Notes: generated by a model not told the origin, from the sequence alone. A stretch of 42,623 bases of DNA from Candidatus Zixiibacteriota bacterium (GCA_030668485.1 DAOUTW010000037.1:1-42623), one strand, 5' to 3'; shown: positions 26,373 through 35,783, counted from the first letter of the stretch. Made by a program: numbers and translations.

Positions 26373-26420
26373 AACCGGTGATTTCCCGACAGCGTGATAA
26401 TTTTGTTGATTTCACCGGTT
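26373..26420. promoter_or_regulatory. Inverted repeat in the divergent subtilase/C69 intergenic region
   Basis: AACCGGTGA (26373-26381) and TCACCGGTT (26412-26420) are perfect reverse complements 30 bases apart. They lie 52 bases before the C69 peptidase start. They could be paired operator half-sites or a hairpin. The rest of 26131-26472 is AT-rich with no gene. Confidence 0.4.
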
Positions 26421-26472
26421 GCAGAAGTAATTTGGAATTAGTGGAAAATCCTTTATAAGGCTCTGGCAAATT

Positions 26473-27945
26473 ATGAATATCAAGAATATACTTCGGTTAT
26501 CGGTCATGAGTTTATCGCTGGCGGCATTCCTTTCGAGTACAACCGTCACGGCCGACGATTACAACTGCTTTACTGTTGCGGTCGGCAAAAATGCCGCGAT
26601 TGACGGTCATGTCATCATGGCCCACAATGAGGATGACGGCCCGCCGCAAGTGGTTCATCATCGAAAAGTTCCCCGCAAGAAGTATCAAACCGGCTCTATG
26701 GTCACACTTGACAATGGCGGCCAATTGGATCAGGTGGAAGAAACCTGGTCCTATATTTGGGCGGAAATGCCGGGGATGTCGTTTTCCGACAGCTACCTCA
26801 ATGAATGGGGCGTATGCATAGCCTCCGATGCCTGTCAATCGCGTGAAGATCAGCCTGAATTGACCGAAGGCGGTATCGCTCGCATGTTGCGCCAATTGGT
26901 AGCGCAAAGAGCAAGATCGGCGCGCGAGGGAGTGATGTTGGCCGGCGAGTTGGTGGAACGATTCGGTTACGCTTCGTCGGGGCGAACTTATACCATCTGC
27001 GATCCTGAGGAAGGGTGGCTTTTTTGCGCTGTCAACGGTAAGCATTGGATCGCTCAAAGAGTACCGGACGATGAAATCGCAATTATTGCCAATACATACA
27101 CAGTGCGCCGAGCCGATCTGTCCGACACCTTGAATTTCCTGGCCTCAGACGACATAGTTGAATACGCCATCAATCGTGGCTGGTATCGACCGGAAAATGA
27201 TGGCGATTTCGATTTTGCAGCCGCCTATGCTCGGCCTAAAACCGCTACCGATTCAGCCAACTTTTGTCGCCAATGGGGTGGGTTGCGGCTTATCTCCGCC
27301 GATCCTATTGATCCAACCCCGGCTCTCCCCTTCTCCATAAAACCGAAGGAAAAAGTCGGCATTAAAGATATGATGAGTATCCTGCGCGATCATTATGAGG
27401 AGACCGATCTGTATATGGTCGACTCTGAAACCGGTGATCCGCATCGAACCGGCATGCGCAGTATCTGTGCCCCGACAACTCAGACCAGTTTCGTTGCCGA
27501 ACTGCGTAACGATATGCCGCTCGATATCGGTTTGGTCTACTGGGTATGCCTTGGTGAGCCATGTACATCTTTTTATATTCCGCATTATTTCGGTGCGCAT
27601 GATTTCCCGCAAGGATATGCTTCGGACGAGATGCAGCCATCGATGGAATATTATGACAAAGCACTAAATGCCCCATTCGAGGCTAATAGAGATCGCGCTT
27701 TCTGGACCTTTCGTAATTTCAATCGGAAAGCCTGTGCTCGCTATAATGAATTGATGCCAACCCTTAAAAAGGAAATCGAGTCTTTGGAAAATTACGCGAT
27801 AAAACTCCGGGGACCATTGGAACGGACGGTACTCGATTCGTATTCGCTGGACAAGAAAGCCGCCCTGGATCAATTATCCGGTTATTCCGAAGGACTATAC
27901 CGATCGGCCATGGAATCGATGAGTAATTTGGATTTTGATAAATAA
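26473..27945 (+). CDS. Exported C69 family dipeptidase
   Basis: The protein has 490 residues. A signal peptide (about 1-27) ends near VTA, and Cys32 in DDYNCFTVAVGK is the expected N-terminal nucleophile after processing, as in PepD-type Ntn hydrolases. The next motif, DGHVIMAHNEDD, is the family signature, followed by NEWGVCIASDA and EGGIARMLRQLV. It should release N-terminal residues from di- and short peptides in the periplasm or outside. The ribosome site is weak. It is monocistronic and convergent with the GlmL-like gene. Confidence 0.92.
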   Translation: MNIKNILRLSVMSLSLAAFLSSTTVTADDYNCFTVAVGKNAAIDGHVIMAHNEDDGPPQVVHHRKVPRKKYQTGSMVTLDNGGQLDQVEETWSYIWAEMPGMSFSDSYLNEWGVCIASDACQSREDQPELTEGGIARMLRQLVAQRARSAREGVMLAGELVERFGYASSGRTYTICDPEEGWLFCAVNGKHWIAQRVPDDEIAIIANTYTVRRADLSDTLNFLASDDIVEYAINRGWYRPENDGDFDFAAAYARPKTATDSANFCRQWGGLRLISADPIDPTPALPFSIKPKEKVGIKDMMSILRDHYEETDLYMVDSETGDPHRTGMRSICAPTTQTSFVAELRNDMPLDIGLVYWVCLGEPCTSFYIPHYFGAHDFPQGYASDEMQPSMEYYDKALNAPFEANRDRAFWTFRNFNRKACARYNELMPTLKKEIESLENYAIKLRGPLERTVLDSYSLDKKAALDQLSGYSEGLYRSAMESMSNLDFDK

Positions 27946-28008
27946 TAGTGGGAGTGATTGGTCATCCTAATTCAGAAAGTAGTTGACGATATCCTTTCAT
28001 ACCTTTTG

Positions 28009-30798
28009 CTATGCCATAATTTCGGGGAGGATAATCCGGGGGCGTTTGACTCCCGCCCGCATTTGAGTTACAGCATCAATTGAGGCTGTCTTTCCGACAT
28101 GAGCATGGAGAAGTTCCATCAGTTTTTTGTCCATCGGCAAAGCTCCGAATCCTTCGGTGATTATAATGGGAAAATCAGGTGACAAATCATCAAAGTCCTT
28201 GAGATGCAGTCCACCGGTTATCAAGCCTTTTATTTTATTGGCCTGACACCGGGTTATATCACTTCGGCTTGTGGTTTCTCTGAATACGATTTCTCCCTCA
28301 GCGCCTTCATCCTCAGATAAGGGACCAAAAACCTGGCCACCATTTCCCCAAATCCCCTGTATAATGGCTCCTCGATTTGAAATCGTACAGCCCTTTTCGG
28401 AAATATCATTGACCGTTCCCGGAAGCCAGGCATTCAGTTCCAATTCCTCCAGCAGAGGAACGATGGTGATAGCACATTCTTCGAGGTCAATCTCGGTGAC
28501 CTTGCCTCTGATCGGGGAGCGGGAAGCTTTGGATAAACCTTTTATCGGGTTTCCGGCGAGCAATTGGCCTTTCTCAATATCCTGCCCCACTTCGACAACC
28601 ACTTCCAGCCTCGCCTTTTTCGGTTTTAGATTGAGATCCTTGGCGAATTCGACGCTATAAGATTTTTTCGCAAAATCAGCTTTTTCGCGAGCGATAACGG
28701 TTCCGGTCGGGAGAATTTTCTGGATCACGGCCGATACCGGCGAAACGAAATCTTTCACGTTAACCATGCCGCTTTTTTTCCGAGCGATAATTTCACCCGG
28801 CTCGATTTCATCCCCGATTTTTTTGCGGAAACACGACGGCAGGTCGGACGGGTCGATCTTTAGAACATCGGCGATATGGAGAAAAAACGGGCGCAGGAAT
28901 GTCCGGCTGCTTTTGGCAATAATCGTTTCCGGTGACACCATTTCACCCGGCTTGACAAATACCTCGCCCGGGACAGCCAATTCTCTCGTCTCGACAATAT
29001 CCCCCTGATACAGGCGATGGCCAGCCCCCTCCGTTTTATCAATTCTGTTCGGGATATCTTCAATAGAAATGAAATAATCACTTTTTCCAATCGGAGGTCT
29101 TCCCCGGGCGTCGACTATAAGATTATTAGCACTTCCGTCGATTGTTACTTTCTTCTCCTTCAGTTTCAGACGACCCGGCTTTATAGTGAAATCAACATCT
29201 GCACCCGGATCAATCGGTATAAACTTTGCCGTACCATGCTCTACCCGGTCATCAATCTCCTTTGAGCCTGCAATACTTCCGACAACTTTGACTTCCCGTT
29301 TACCCGGTTTGGCGCTTCCTTTCGGCGCCACCACCGTTCCCAGCTTGACAAGTCCGAACCGATGAAATAGTTCCACCGCCAGTTGTGGATTTTCCTGCGA
29401 GAGAACGCCGAGATGTGGAAACATGAATACGCTGTCAACTGCCAGATCGAGTTTACCTGCCGGCTGCAAGGCATCGATCAGGATCATGGCCGCTGTCTTC
29501 CGCGGCGAATGAGACAACTTGCCGCCACTGCCGATGACTATATCATAATCGAATGACGGTTTATTGGATGAGGATTTTGCCCCGCTCTTCTTTCGCCTAA
29601 TAACGCTCTTGCTCATTTCCTCTTCTGTCATACTCAGCGAAATACCGTGCAGGACACTGATATGTTCTTTGACGGCTTCCCTGATGGCCAATGAAGCGGC
29701 TGCGCATTCGATGATGGTATCAATCTGATTATCAGGTAATTTTGTCGGGCGCAGATATTTGTTTCCGATCCGATCCCAAACTTCTTCCTCGGTGATATCA
29801 AGACCCAGAAGATCCATCATTGAATCGATACCGGCCTGTTTGATGACATTTAAGATACTGTAACTCATTCCGAGGTTGGCGCTGACGGTACGGACGACTT
29901 TTCCTCGATCGGCCGTGAAGATATCAGTCGTCGCCCCGCCGATATCGACCGCAAGGATTTTCTTGTCGAGATCTTTGGAGGCCAGTTCGAGGATACGGCT
30001 GACTGCCGCCGGCGTCGGGAGTATCGGAGCGCTGATCCACGTTTTGTATTTATTATATCCCGGGGCGCGGGACATGACATGATCCATAAAAACATCGTGA
30101 ATCGCCTCGCGGGCCGGATCAAGATTTTCGCGATAATCGGACGGCCTCAGGTTCGGAACCGGATGATAAATAAAATTGTCAGCTAATTGTTCCTCGACAT
30201 ACTCGCGGGCGCGCTCATTTCCGGCAAATATAACCGGTAATTTCCCCCGTTCCATCAGCTTGGGGCGCAGGCCCGATTGATTTAACAGTTCAGCCAGATA
30301 AACCGGACCATGGACAGTACCGTTATCATAACCTCCGGCCAGAAGAACCATATCCGGACGCAGAGTTTTGAGGGCCTCTATTTTCCTGTATGGCGTCCGG
30401 TCGTCATTGAGAGCAATAACATCCTGTACTATCGCACCCGCCCCCAGAGCGACTCTCTCGGCACTCTTGGCGGTGACTTCAGCTACCAAACCGGCCACAA
30501 CTATAGCCAGCCCTCCACCGGCGCTTGAGGTTGAAAAACATGGGATGCAGGGGACATTGTCTTTCAATAACAGATGCCCTGTTTCTTTTTCGAGCGCCTG
30601 CAGGGCATTGATCACACCAAAGGTGACATCCTCGAAAGGTTTTTCGACGGTAGTTGGAGCTTCCTGGCGGAAATATTTCCAATCTGATTCCTTGATGAAG
30701 AGTATTGCTTTGGTGGTCGTACTTCCGACATCTATCAGACAAAATTCTGTCAGATTATTAAGCTGATCGTTTCTGATTTGTTCATCTTTACTATTCAT
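28009..30798 (-). CDS. Long GlmL/MutL-like ASKHA ATPase
   Basis: The protein has 929 residues from ATG 30798 (GGGAAAATT upstream). A frame extending to 30957 translates repeat DNA and is rejected. The N-terminus has the ASKHA phosphate motif IDVGSTTTKAI and the rest of the fold: STSSAGGGLAIVVAG, LLAGGYDNG, VDIGGATTDIF and GSGGKLSHSP. These match glutamate mutase L (MutL/GlmL), which is thought to reactivate or protect the B12-dependent mutase. That family is usually 450-600 residues. Here about 400 extra residues at the C-terminus form beta-hybrid, lipoyl-like segments (EVFVKPGEMVSPETII, KIGDEIEPGEIIARKKSG). No mutase subunit is nearby. The name is family-level only. Confidence 0.8.
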   Translation of the reverse strand: MNSKDEQIRNDQLNNLTEFCLIDVGSTTTKAILFIKESDWKYFRQEAPTTVEKPFEDVTFGVINALQALEKETGHLLLKDNVPCIPCFSTSSAGGGLAIVVAGLVAEVTAKSAERVALGAGAIVQDVIALNDDRTPYRKIEALKTLRPDMVLLAGGYDNGTVHGPVYLAELLNQSGLRPKLMERGKLPVIFAGNERAREYVEEQLADNFIYHPVPNLRPSDYRENLDPAREAIHDVFMDHVMSRAPGYNKYKTWISAPILPTPAAVSRILELASKDLDKKILAVDIGGATTDIFTADRGKVVRTVSANLGMSYSILNVIKQAGIDSMMDLLGLDITEEEVWDRIGNKYLRPTKLPDNQIDTIIECAAASLAIREAVKEHISVLHGISLSMTEEEMSKSVIRRKKSGAKSSSNKPSFDYDIVIGSGGKLSHSPRKTAAMILIDALQPAGKLDLAVDSVFMFPHLGVLSQENPQLAVELFHRFGLVKLGTVVAPKGSAKPGKREVKVVGSIAGSKEIDDRVEHGTAKFIPIDPGADVDFTIKPGRLKLKEKKVTIDGSANNLIVDARGRPPIGKSDYFISIEDIPNRIDKTEGAGHRLYQGDIVETRELAVPGEVFVKPGEMVSPETIIAKSSRTFLRPFFLHIADVLKIDPSDLPSCFRKKIGDEIEPGEIIARKKSGMVNVKDFVSPVSAVIQKILPTGTVIAREKADFAKKSYSVEFAKDLNLKPKKARLEVVVEVGQDIEKGQLLAGNPIKGLSKASRSPIRGKVTEIDLEECAITIVPLLEELELNAWLPGTVNDISEKGCTISNRGAIIQGIWGNGGQVFGPLSEDEGAEGEIVFRETTSRSDITRCQANKIKGLITGGLHLKDFDDLSPDFPIIITEGFGALPMDKKLMELLHAHVGKTASIDAVTQMRAGVKRPRIILPEIMA

Positions 30799-30861
30799 AA
30801 TTTTCCCAGATAGAAAGAAGCTCAGAATTTCAGAAAAGGCAAGTATTATCGAGATAAAACG

Positions 30862-30953
30862 GTGGCAGCAGCCACTTTTCGGCTGTCGAGCGGATAACCC
30901 GTGTTCAGTGGCAGAAGCCACTTTTCGGCTGTCGCGCAAATGATCCGTGTTCG
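30862..30953. repeat. Two tandem 46-bp units of the GGCTGTCGC hairpin repeat
   Basis: The units at 30862-30907 and 30908-30953 share GTGGCAGnAGCCACTTTTCG, GCTGTCG and CGTGTTC. Each contains an AGCC/GGCT hairpin. They sit in the divergent spacer between the GlmL-like and YedF-like genes, so they lie in the leader or promoter of one or both. Confidence 0.75.
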
Positions 30954-31044
30954 GCAATCAGAAATCATTTGTACTTGACCCATATTCGGATTATCTTGAG
31001 CGTCAACTTTTCGGTATTGAGTTTTGCTTTATTAAGGATATGGC

Positions 31045-31392
31045 ATGACGGACAATAAAAAACTTATGGTGCTGGTCAAATCTTCGAGCTTTGGCGAGGG
31101 TGAGCCTGACCTGGGTGAAAAGCTTCTCAAGTCGTTCCTTCAGATGCTGCTGGAATCTGATGCGGCTCCCGGTCGGATAGTGTTTATGAACAGCGGTATT
31201 TTCCTGACAACTGAGGGGTCGCCTGTTGTCGAGATAATTCGTGAGTTTGAGAGTAATGGGGCTGAGATTTTATCTTGCAAGACCTGTTTGGATTATTTCG
31301 GTCGCCATAATAAACTGATAGTCGGTCATCCAACCAATATGAAAGACACGGTCGAGGCCATGCTCGATTATGAGCGGGTCATTTCGATTTAA
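31045..31392 (+). CDS. YedF-like DsrE-domain protein (no TusA domain)
   Basis: The protein has 115 residues and corresponds to the C-terminal DsrE-like domain of YedF, a protein associated with selenium or sulfur relay. Visible motifs are LMVLVKSSSFGEGEPDLGEKLL, FMNSGIFLTTEGSPV, and LSCKTCLDYFG with the conserved Cys pair. The usual N-terminal TusA domain is missing. AAGGATATGGC precedes ATG. Divergent from the GlmL-like gene, it has a hairpin downstream. A cytoplasmic sulfur/selenium carrier role is inferred from the family. Confidence 0.82.
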   Translation: MTDNKKLMVLVKSSSFGEGEPDLGEKLLKSFLQMLLESDAAPGRIVFMNSGIFLTTEGSPVVEIIREFESNGAEILSCKTCLDYFGRHNKLIVGHPTNMKDTVEAMLDYERVISI

Positions 31393-31440
31393 GTATGTTT
31401 TCATAAAAACTCACGATATTGGCTATCAATATAAATAATA

Positions 31441-31470
31441 CCCGGTGGGGGAAGCACCAATCCCACCGGG
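31441..31470. terminator. Bidirectional terminator hairpin between convergent genes
   Basis: CCCGGTGGG (31441-31449) pairs with CCCACCGGG (31462-31470) across a 12-base loop. The related hairpin at 34869-34900 has the same stem ends, so these belong to one small family. Confidence 0.65.
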
Positions 31471-31520
31471 CGGTAAACTGATTTAGGCTCAACTAATAAT
31501 TCTTTTTCTATATACTTCTT

Positions 31521-34500
31521 CTATTTAAGTAAAATCATCTTACGAGTTTCTGTGTATTCTTCGGTTTCCATTTTATACAGGTACAATCCTGATGACAATG
31601 GTTGTCCCTTATCGTCCTTTCCATCCCATTCAACCGTATGCAAACCGGCCGATAATTTGTGGTCGACCAATATCCGCACCCTTTCTCCTAAAATATTGAA
31701 TACCGATATTACTGTCTGGCTTGACCTCTCCAATGTAAATGATATTTGAGTCGTCGGATTGAATGGGTTGGGCAAGTTCTGTTTTAACGAGTAACTGTAA
31801 GGAACCACATTTATGCTTTCATCGCTCACATCATCAAGTATCCCTGCGGCGACCGGCCAGCATTGACCGCCTTCCCACTCCGGTGTTATTGATCCGACAA
31901 TATTATCGTAAAATAGGAAGCAGTTCGCCATGCCAGTGGTATCAATACAGAACGACCCAATCTCAGATATTCCAGCATAGGTCGGCACGATATGCAGAGA
32001 CAACATATGCTGCAAAGGTCCCAGCGGCATGGTATTGGAAGTCGACATGGAAACCAGTAATAAGGTATCTTCTGAATCTCCATCCATATCTTTCTCTACC
32101 ACCTGGAGCCCCATTGTCGGCCAGATATCCAGTGGAGGATCCATGCGACATCCCGGTACGCAAGATATAAATGCAGAATCTCCAAGGCCATCGCCCTGAT
32201 GCAGCCAACTCCAAGCCGACTGCTCTGGCGAATAAAACCGAGATCCGAACATCATACCTTTTAGCGGGGTGTCGTTTTCAATCCACAACCTCAACTCGTA
32301 TATGCTATCCAGATACATGGTATCGACGGGTCGTTGATCGCCCGCAGTTACCATATCGTATGCGATTATATCTACAATATCGCAGGAATCGCCGTATCCA
32401 TCACCGTCAATATCGTTTTGCGAGGGATTGTATATATAAGGACAATTGTCACAGACTGTCCCGATCCCGTCAAGGTCGTCGTCAGCTTGATCGGGATCAT
32501 AGTCATCAGGACAGATATCTTCCTCACATGTGTTCAGTACAAATCCAGGATTCCCGAAACCATCGTTATCAGTATCGGTGCATTCATCGCAGACATCACC
32601 GATTCCATCGGCATCAGTATCCTCCTGTCCCGGATTATAAACCAGGGGACAATTATCCTCTATGCATTCATCTTCCGGATGATCCGGATCGCCAAAACCG
32701 TCGCCATCCGTATCGACACAAGGATAGGTCACCGGCCAACAGCCATGGGCCGTTGTAAAGAGAGGTGTCGATGGGGCACCGTGTAAATCGTAGAACACAA
32801 AGTCGCCATCCGGCGGGACAAAGGCACTGTCGAGACAGAACATACTTACCGCATTCTTTGATAAGGCGGTAGGCACAAAATGGATGGAATAAAGATGTTC
32901 CAGGGATCCGCCGGGCAAACCATTGGTGCCCGCCATAGCTTTTATAAATACTGTGTCGGCGCCACCCTGTGCATCCATATCCTGCTGGATGACATTAAAT
33001 CCGGTACTGTCCCAAATTGTCTCGGCCGGATCCATACGGGAGCCGACTGCTACTGTCACATAGGCTGAGTCACCGTAGCCTTCTGTCTGACTCCGCCAAT
33101 CCCAAGCCAGACCGTTTGGAGAAGATATCCGGTATCCGCTCTGAATCCCTTTGAGGAGCGACTCATTGCGCATCCAGGTGCGGATTTCATATTCGCTCCC
33201 TATAAACAGCGTATCGGCCATCGCTCCCGATTCCACCTTGGCAATATCGACGTGAACCCAGTCACTTGTTATCGAATTTCCGGGACTCATGGTTGCGGCC
33301 CATTGGGAATTTTGAATCAATTCCGAAAAATCCAGTTGATCATAGAATACTTGTGGATCGTAGGGGTCATAATAATTCTCAAAGTCGGTTGGATCGACAT
33401 GAATCTCGCCCATGACGATAGAATAGCAGAACATAACCGAATCGCCCGGATCGATATCATATGGACCAAATGAAAACAGCATCCTGGTATCGTAACCATC
33501 AGCAAAGGTTGTGGCTCCGCTCGGCGGCGGTGGCAGAAATCCTTCACTTTCATGCGATATTGCCGTGAATAACTGGTCATAGTCAACTTCTCGGTGAGAT
33601 AAGATATAATATTTATTCCTGTCGCCGGTTGGTGTACCCAGATGGGCGTTGAACGGCCGGAAAGGGTCTTCCGGTGTTCCTGCCAACCGTGGTCCGAAGT
33701 CCCTGGTAGGGTCTGCATTTGAGAGCCACCAGTTAAAATTGATCCAGCTAATAGGAGGGAATACTGAATGGAGACGGAGCCCGATGGCGGAGCGTGGACT
33801 GGTAAACGACCAATTGCCGTCATCGGTCGGATCACCGTCGTTATCGAAAATGTAGGCCATGTTTTCATCAGCCAGATAACCGGTAATATCATCTTGGAAT
33901 CCTGATACATCATTGGAACTATGAAATACATCACCGTCAATGACAATGCCAATCCACGCTTCTTTGAGTGGGTATTGGCCGATATTCTTGACTGAATACC
34001 TGAAAAGTACAAAATCTTCCAGATATTCATCTGACCATGTTGAACTTGTTTGTGTCACTTCGACATTCAGGGGAATATGCGGGCGGTTATCATAGTTATC
34101 AGTCCCTGTTAGAGATGGATCGGTGATAGTATCAGTGTATTTGCAGGTTAGGTCATATTCGGAATAGGCATCCGGTGAATAGTATATACTCGCAGGCAGA
34201 TTGGATAGTCTTATAATTTCTGCCACTTCACCAGTATCAGGAAATAACTCATTGGTCCTAATCCACCCATCCGCCCCGACCGACACAAGCGTATCCTGCC
34301 CGACTATGGCCCCGATCCAGATCATACCAGCAAAAAGGTATTCAAGGTTAGAATTAATGGGATACTCACAGGATGGTGCCAATTCTCCGTCGAATATCGG
34401 ATTATTGACATATCCAGTTCCGATTGTGCCAAAATTGGTTACTGTCAGCCCCACTTTGTTTTTATTATGTACATCGAATAAGAGAGTGGGGGATGCGTTT

Positions 34501-34661
34501 GTTGCCGAGGCTTTCAGGGTTGATTCGCTCTTTGCCTTTACGGCCGATTGTCTCTCCCTCGCACCGGCAATATTGATCAGAGTTAAAATGACAATAGTCA
34601 CGATAACAAAGTACGAGTAACGGTTCTTCCTTCCAGAATCATTAACCGAATACCTGCCCAT
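31521..34661 (-). CDS. Large secreted protein with thrombospondin type 3 repeats and Por/T9SS sorting domain
   Basis: The protein has 1046 residues from ATG 34661, which has GGAGGTAAGC directly upstream; a longer frame to 34745 lacks this. A signal segment lies at about 15-33 (FVIVTIVILTLINIAGA). A long beta-rich body follows. A region of about 170 residues occurs twice (from about 472 and again from about 765), each with LKGxxxGxRxxSP, GDSA, RMDP and a final CWPV. Between them are TSP3 calcium repeats (about 647-763, DTDGDGFGD, DNCPLVYNPGQEDTDADGIGD, DNCPYIYNPSQNDIDGDGYGD). The last 90 residues (NLPNPFNPTTQISFTL ... SSGLYLYKM) are a type A C-terminal sorting domain, which sends proteins through the type IX system. 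Confidence 0.9.
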   Translation of the reverse strand: MGRYSVNDSGRKNRYSYFVIVTIVILTLINIAGARERQSAVKAKSESTLKASATNASPTLLFDVHNKNKVGLTVTNFGTIGTGYVNNPIFDGELAPSCEYPINSNLEYLFAGMIWIGAIVGQDTLVSVGADGWIRTNELFPDTGEVAEIIRLSNLPASIYYSPDAYSEYDLTCKYTDTITDPSLTGTDNYDNRPHIPLNVEVTQTSSTWSDEYLEDFVLFRYSVKNIGQYPLKEAWIGIVIDGDVFHSSNDVSGFQDDITGYLADENMAYIFDNDGDPTDDGNWSFTSPRSAIGLRLHSVFPPISWINFNWWLSNADPTRDFGPRLAGTPEDPFRPFNAHLGTPTGDRNKYYILSHREVDYDQLFTAISHESEGFLPPPPSGATTFADGYDTRMLFSFGPYDIDPGDSVMFCYSIVMGEIHVDPTDFENYYDPYDPQVFYDQLDFSELIQNSQWAATMSPGNSITSDWVHVDIAKVESGAMADTLFIGSEYEIRTWMRNESLLKGIQSGYRISSPNGLAWDWRSQTEGYGDSAYVTVAVGSRMDPAETIWDSTGFNVIQQDMDAQGGADTVFIKAMAGTNGLPGGSLEHLYSIHFVPTALSKNAVSMFCLDSAFVPPDGDFVFYDLHGAPSTPLFTTAHGCWPVTYPCVDTDGDGFGDPDHPEDECIEDNCPLVYNPGQEDTDADGIGDVCDECTDTDNDGFGNPGFVLNTCEEDICPDDYDPDQADDDLDGIGTVCDNCPYIYNPSQNDIDGDGYGDSCDIVDIIAYDMVTAGDQRPVDTMYLDSIYELRLWIENDTPLKGMMFGSRFYSPEQSAWSWLHQGDGLGDSAFISCVPGCRMDPPLDIWPTMGLQVVEKDMDGDSEDTLLLVSMSTSNTMPLGPLQHMLSLHIVPTYAGISEIGSFCIDTTGMANCFLFYDNIVGSITPEWEGGQCWPVAAGILDDVSDESINVVPYSYSLKQNLPNPFNPTTQISFTLERSSQTVISVFNILGERVRILVDHKLSAGLHTVEWDGKDDKGQPLSSGLYLYKMETEEYTETRKMILLK

Positions 34662-34868
34662 GCTTACCTCCAAGGATTGAGGTTGAACATATTCTTGAGA
34701 CTTCTTCTTTGATCTTCGAATAAAATGGCCGTACCTGCAAGCCACATGATAATACTGAATGAAAATAGAACATAATAAATGCAGAAGTCATAGTCAAGGA
34801 AATAGCGATCTATTATTAACAGCATTATGGCGTTCTTATCAGGCTTATAACGACGACTGATAATCAAT

Positions 34869-34900
34869 GCCCGGCGAGGAGAACACTAACCCCACCGGGC
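34869..34900 (-). terminator. Terminator-like hairpin after the small dockerin gene
   Basis: GCCCGG (34869-34874) pairs with CCGGGC (34895-34900), with further GG/CC pairs inside. The sequence is a relative of the hairpin at 31441-31470. The rest of 34662-34991 is AT-rich with no gene. Confidence 0.5.
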
Positions 34901-34991
34901 CTCTCGTTCTCAATCAACCAATCGGCCGATTGAAGCCCCCCTAATTTGCACCAAATCGCACGCTCATTCCCTATGAAATCAATTATGTTTA

Positions 34992-35783
34992 TTATGGACA
35001 ATCATCATTGGCAGGGTCCGTCGGTGGAGGTCCACCTTTGAAAATCCAGTTAATTAGATAAACCGCATCACCCACGTTACCATTCCCATCACCATTGGCG
35101 TCTCCACCGGCTCTACTTTTAAGGGAAACGAAGTCAACGCACACATCCCTCTCTGGCCAACTACCACCAAATTCATAGAATCCCAGCATAATTTTGGTAA
35201 TGGGTTTTGAGGGAGGCAATATCAGGCTATCTTTGACAATTCCATCCACAAGTGCAACCCATTTTTCTCCAGTGCGACGCATCTCCATCATGCCATTTAT
35301 AGTTGGGTATTCAGAATCAAATCCAGAAGTATCTCCGTAAATCCAATTCCCTTCTGCAATAAACGTCACCCCCCCCATGCCAATACCTGCTTGAGGCTCA
35401 AACCAAGCCATAGTAAATACTTCCTCATCGGCATCGTTGAGGCAATATATCGCAACTCCGACCATTTGACCTGAAATATCAGATAGGCAGATTGGCTTGA
35501 AAGATATGGAGATGTGCTCACTTGGTTGAATAGGACGACAGAGGGCAGTCTCAATGAAATTATATTTGGGATCATTGGGGCTTCCCCAATCGGAGACATA
35601 AACCCGGCCTAAACTATCTGTTTCGAGAACAAATCCCGGATTATTGTTAGAGCCATATTGCCACGTGATGCCATTGTTAAAGTCCTCGTGCAACAGAGTA
35701 GGTTGGCCAGCAACCAAAGAGTTCAAACCAACCAGGAATGTAACGAAGAGCATATACGCACATACTCCCTTCATTCCGGACAT
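34992..35783 (-). CDS. Small secreted protein with a single dockerin-like repeat
   Basis: The protein has 263 residues. A signal peptide ends near LVAGQ (about 27). The body, residues 30-225, is predicted to be a concanavalin-like beta sandwich (HEDFNNGITW at the start, VCVDFVSLKS at the end), a lectin/LamG-like outline, but the family was not identified. The C-terminus has one EF-hand unit, GDANGDGNGNVGDAVYLINW, where the other four have two, and ends DDCP. GGGAGGTTACC precedes the start. It lies upstream of the Por-sorted gene on the same strand. Confidence 0.8.
   Translation of the reverse strand: MSGMKGVCAYMLFVTFLVGLNSLVAGQPTLLHEDFNNGITWQYGSNNNPGFVLETDSLGRVYVSDWGSPNDPKYNFIETALCRPIQPSEHISISFKPICLSDISGQMVGVAIYCLNDADEEVFTMAWFEPQAGIGMGGVTFIAEGNWIYGDTSGFDSEYPTINGMMEMRRTGEKWVALVDGIVKDSLILPPSKPITKIMLGFYEFGGSWPERDVCVDFVSLKSRAGGDANGDGNGNVGDAVYLINWIFKGGPPPTDPANDDCP

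Noticed and set aside
30799-30957. N-terminal extension of the GlmL-like protein
   Set aside because: It translates the tandem hairpin repeats (giving QPKSGCCHRF), and a good start with a ribosome site lies downstream at 30798.
34662-34745. N-terminal extension of the Por-sorted protein
   Set aside because: The ATG at 34661 has GGAGGTAAGC directly upstream and is followed by a signal segment, which the extension would displace.
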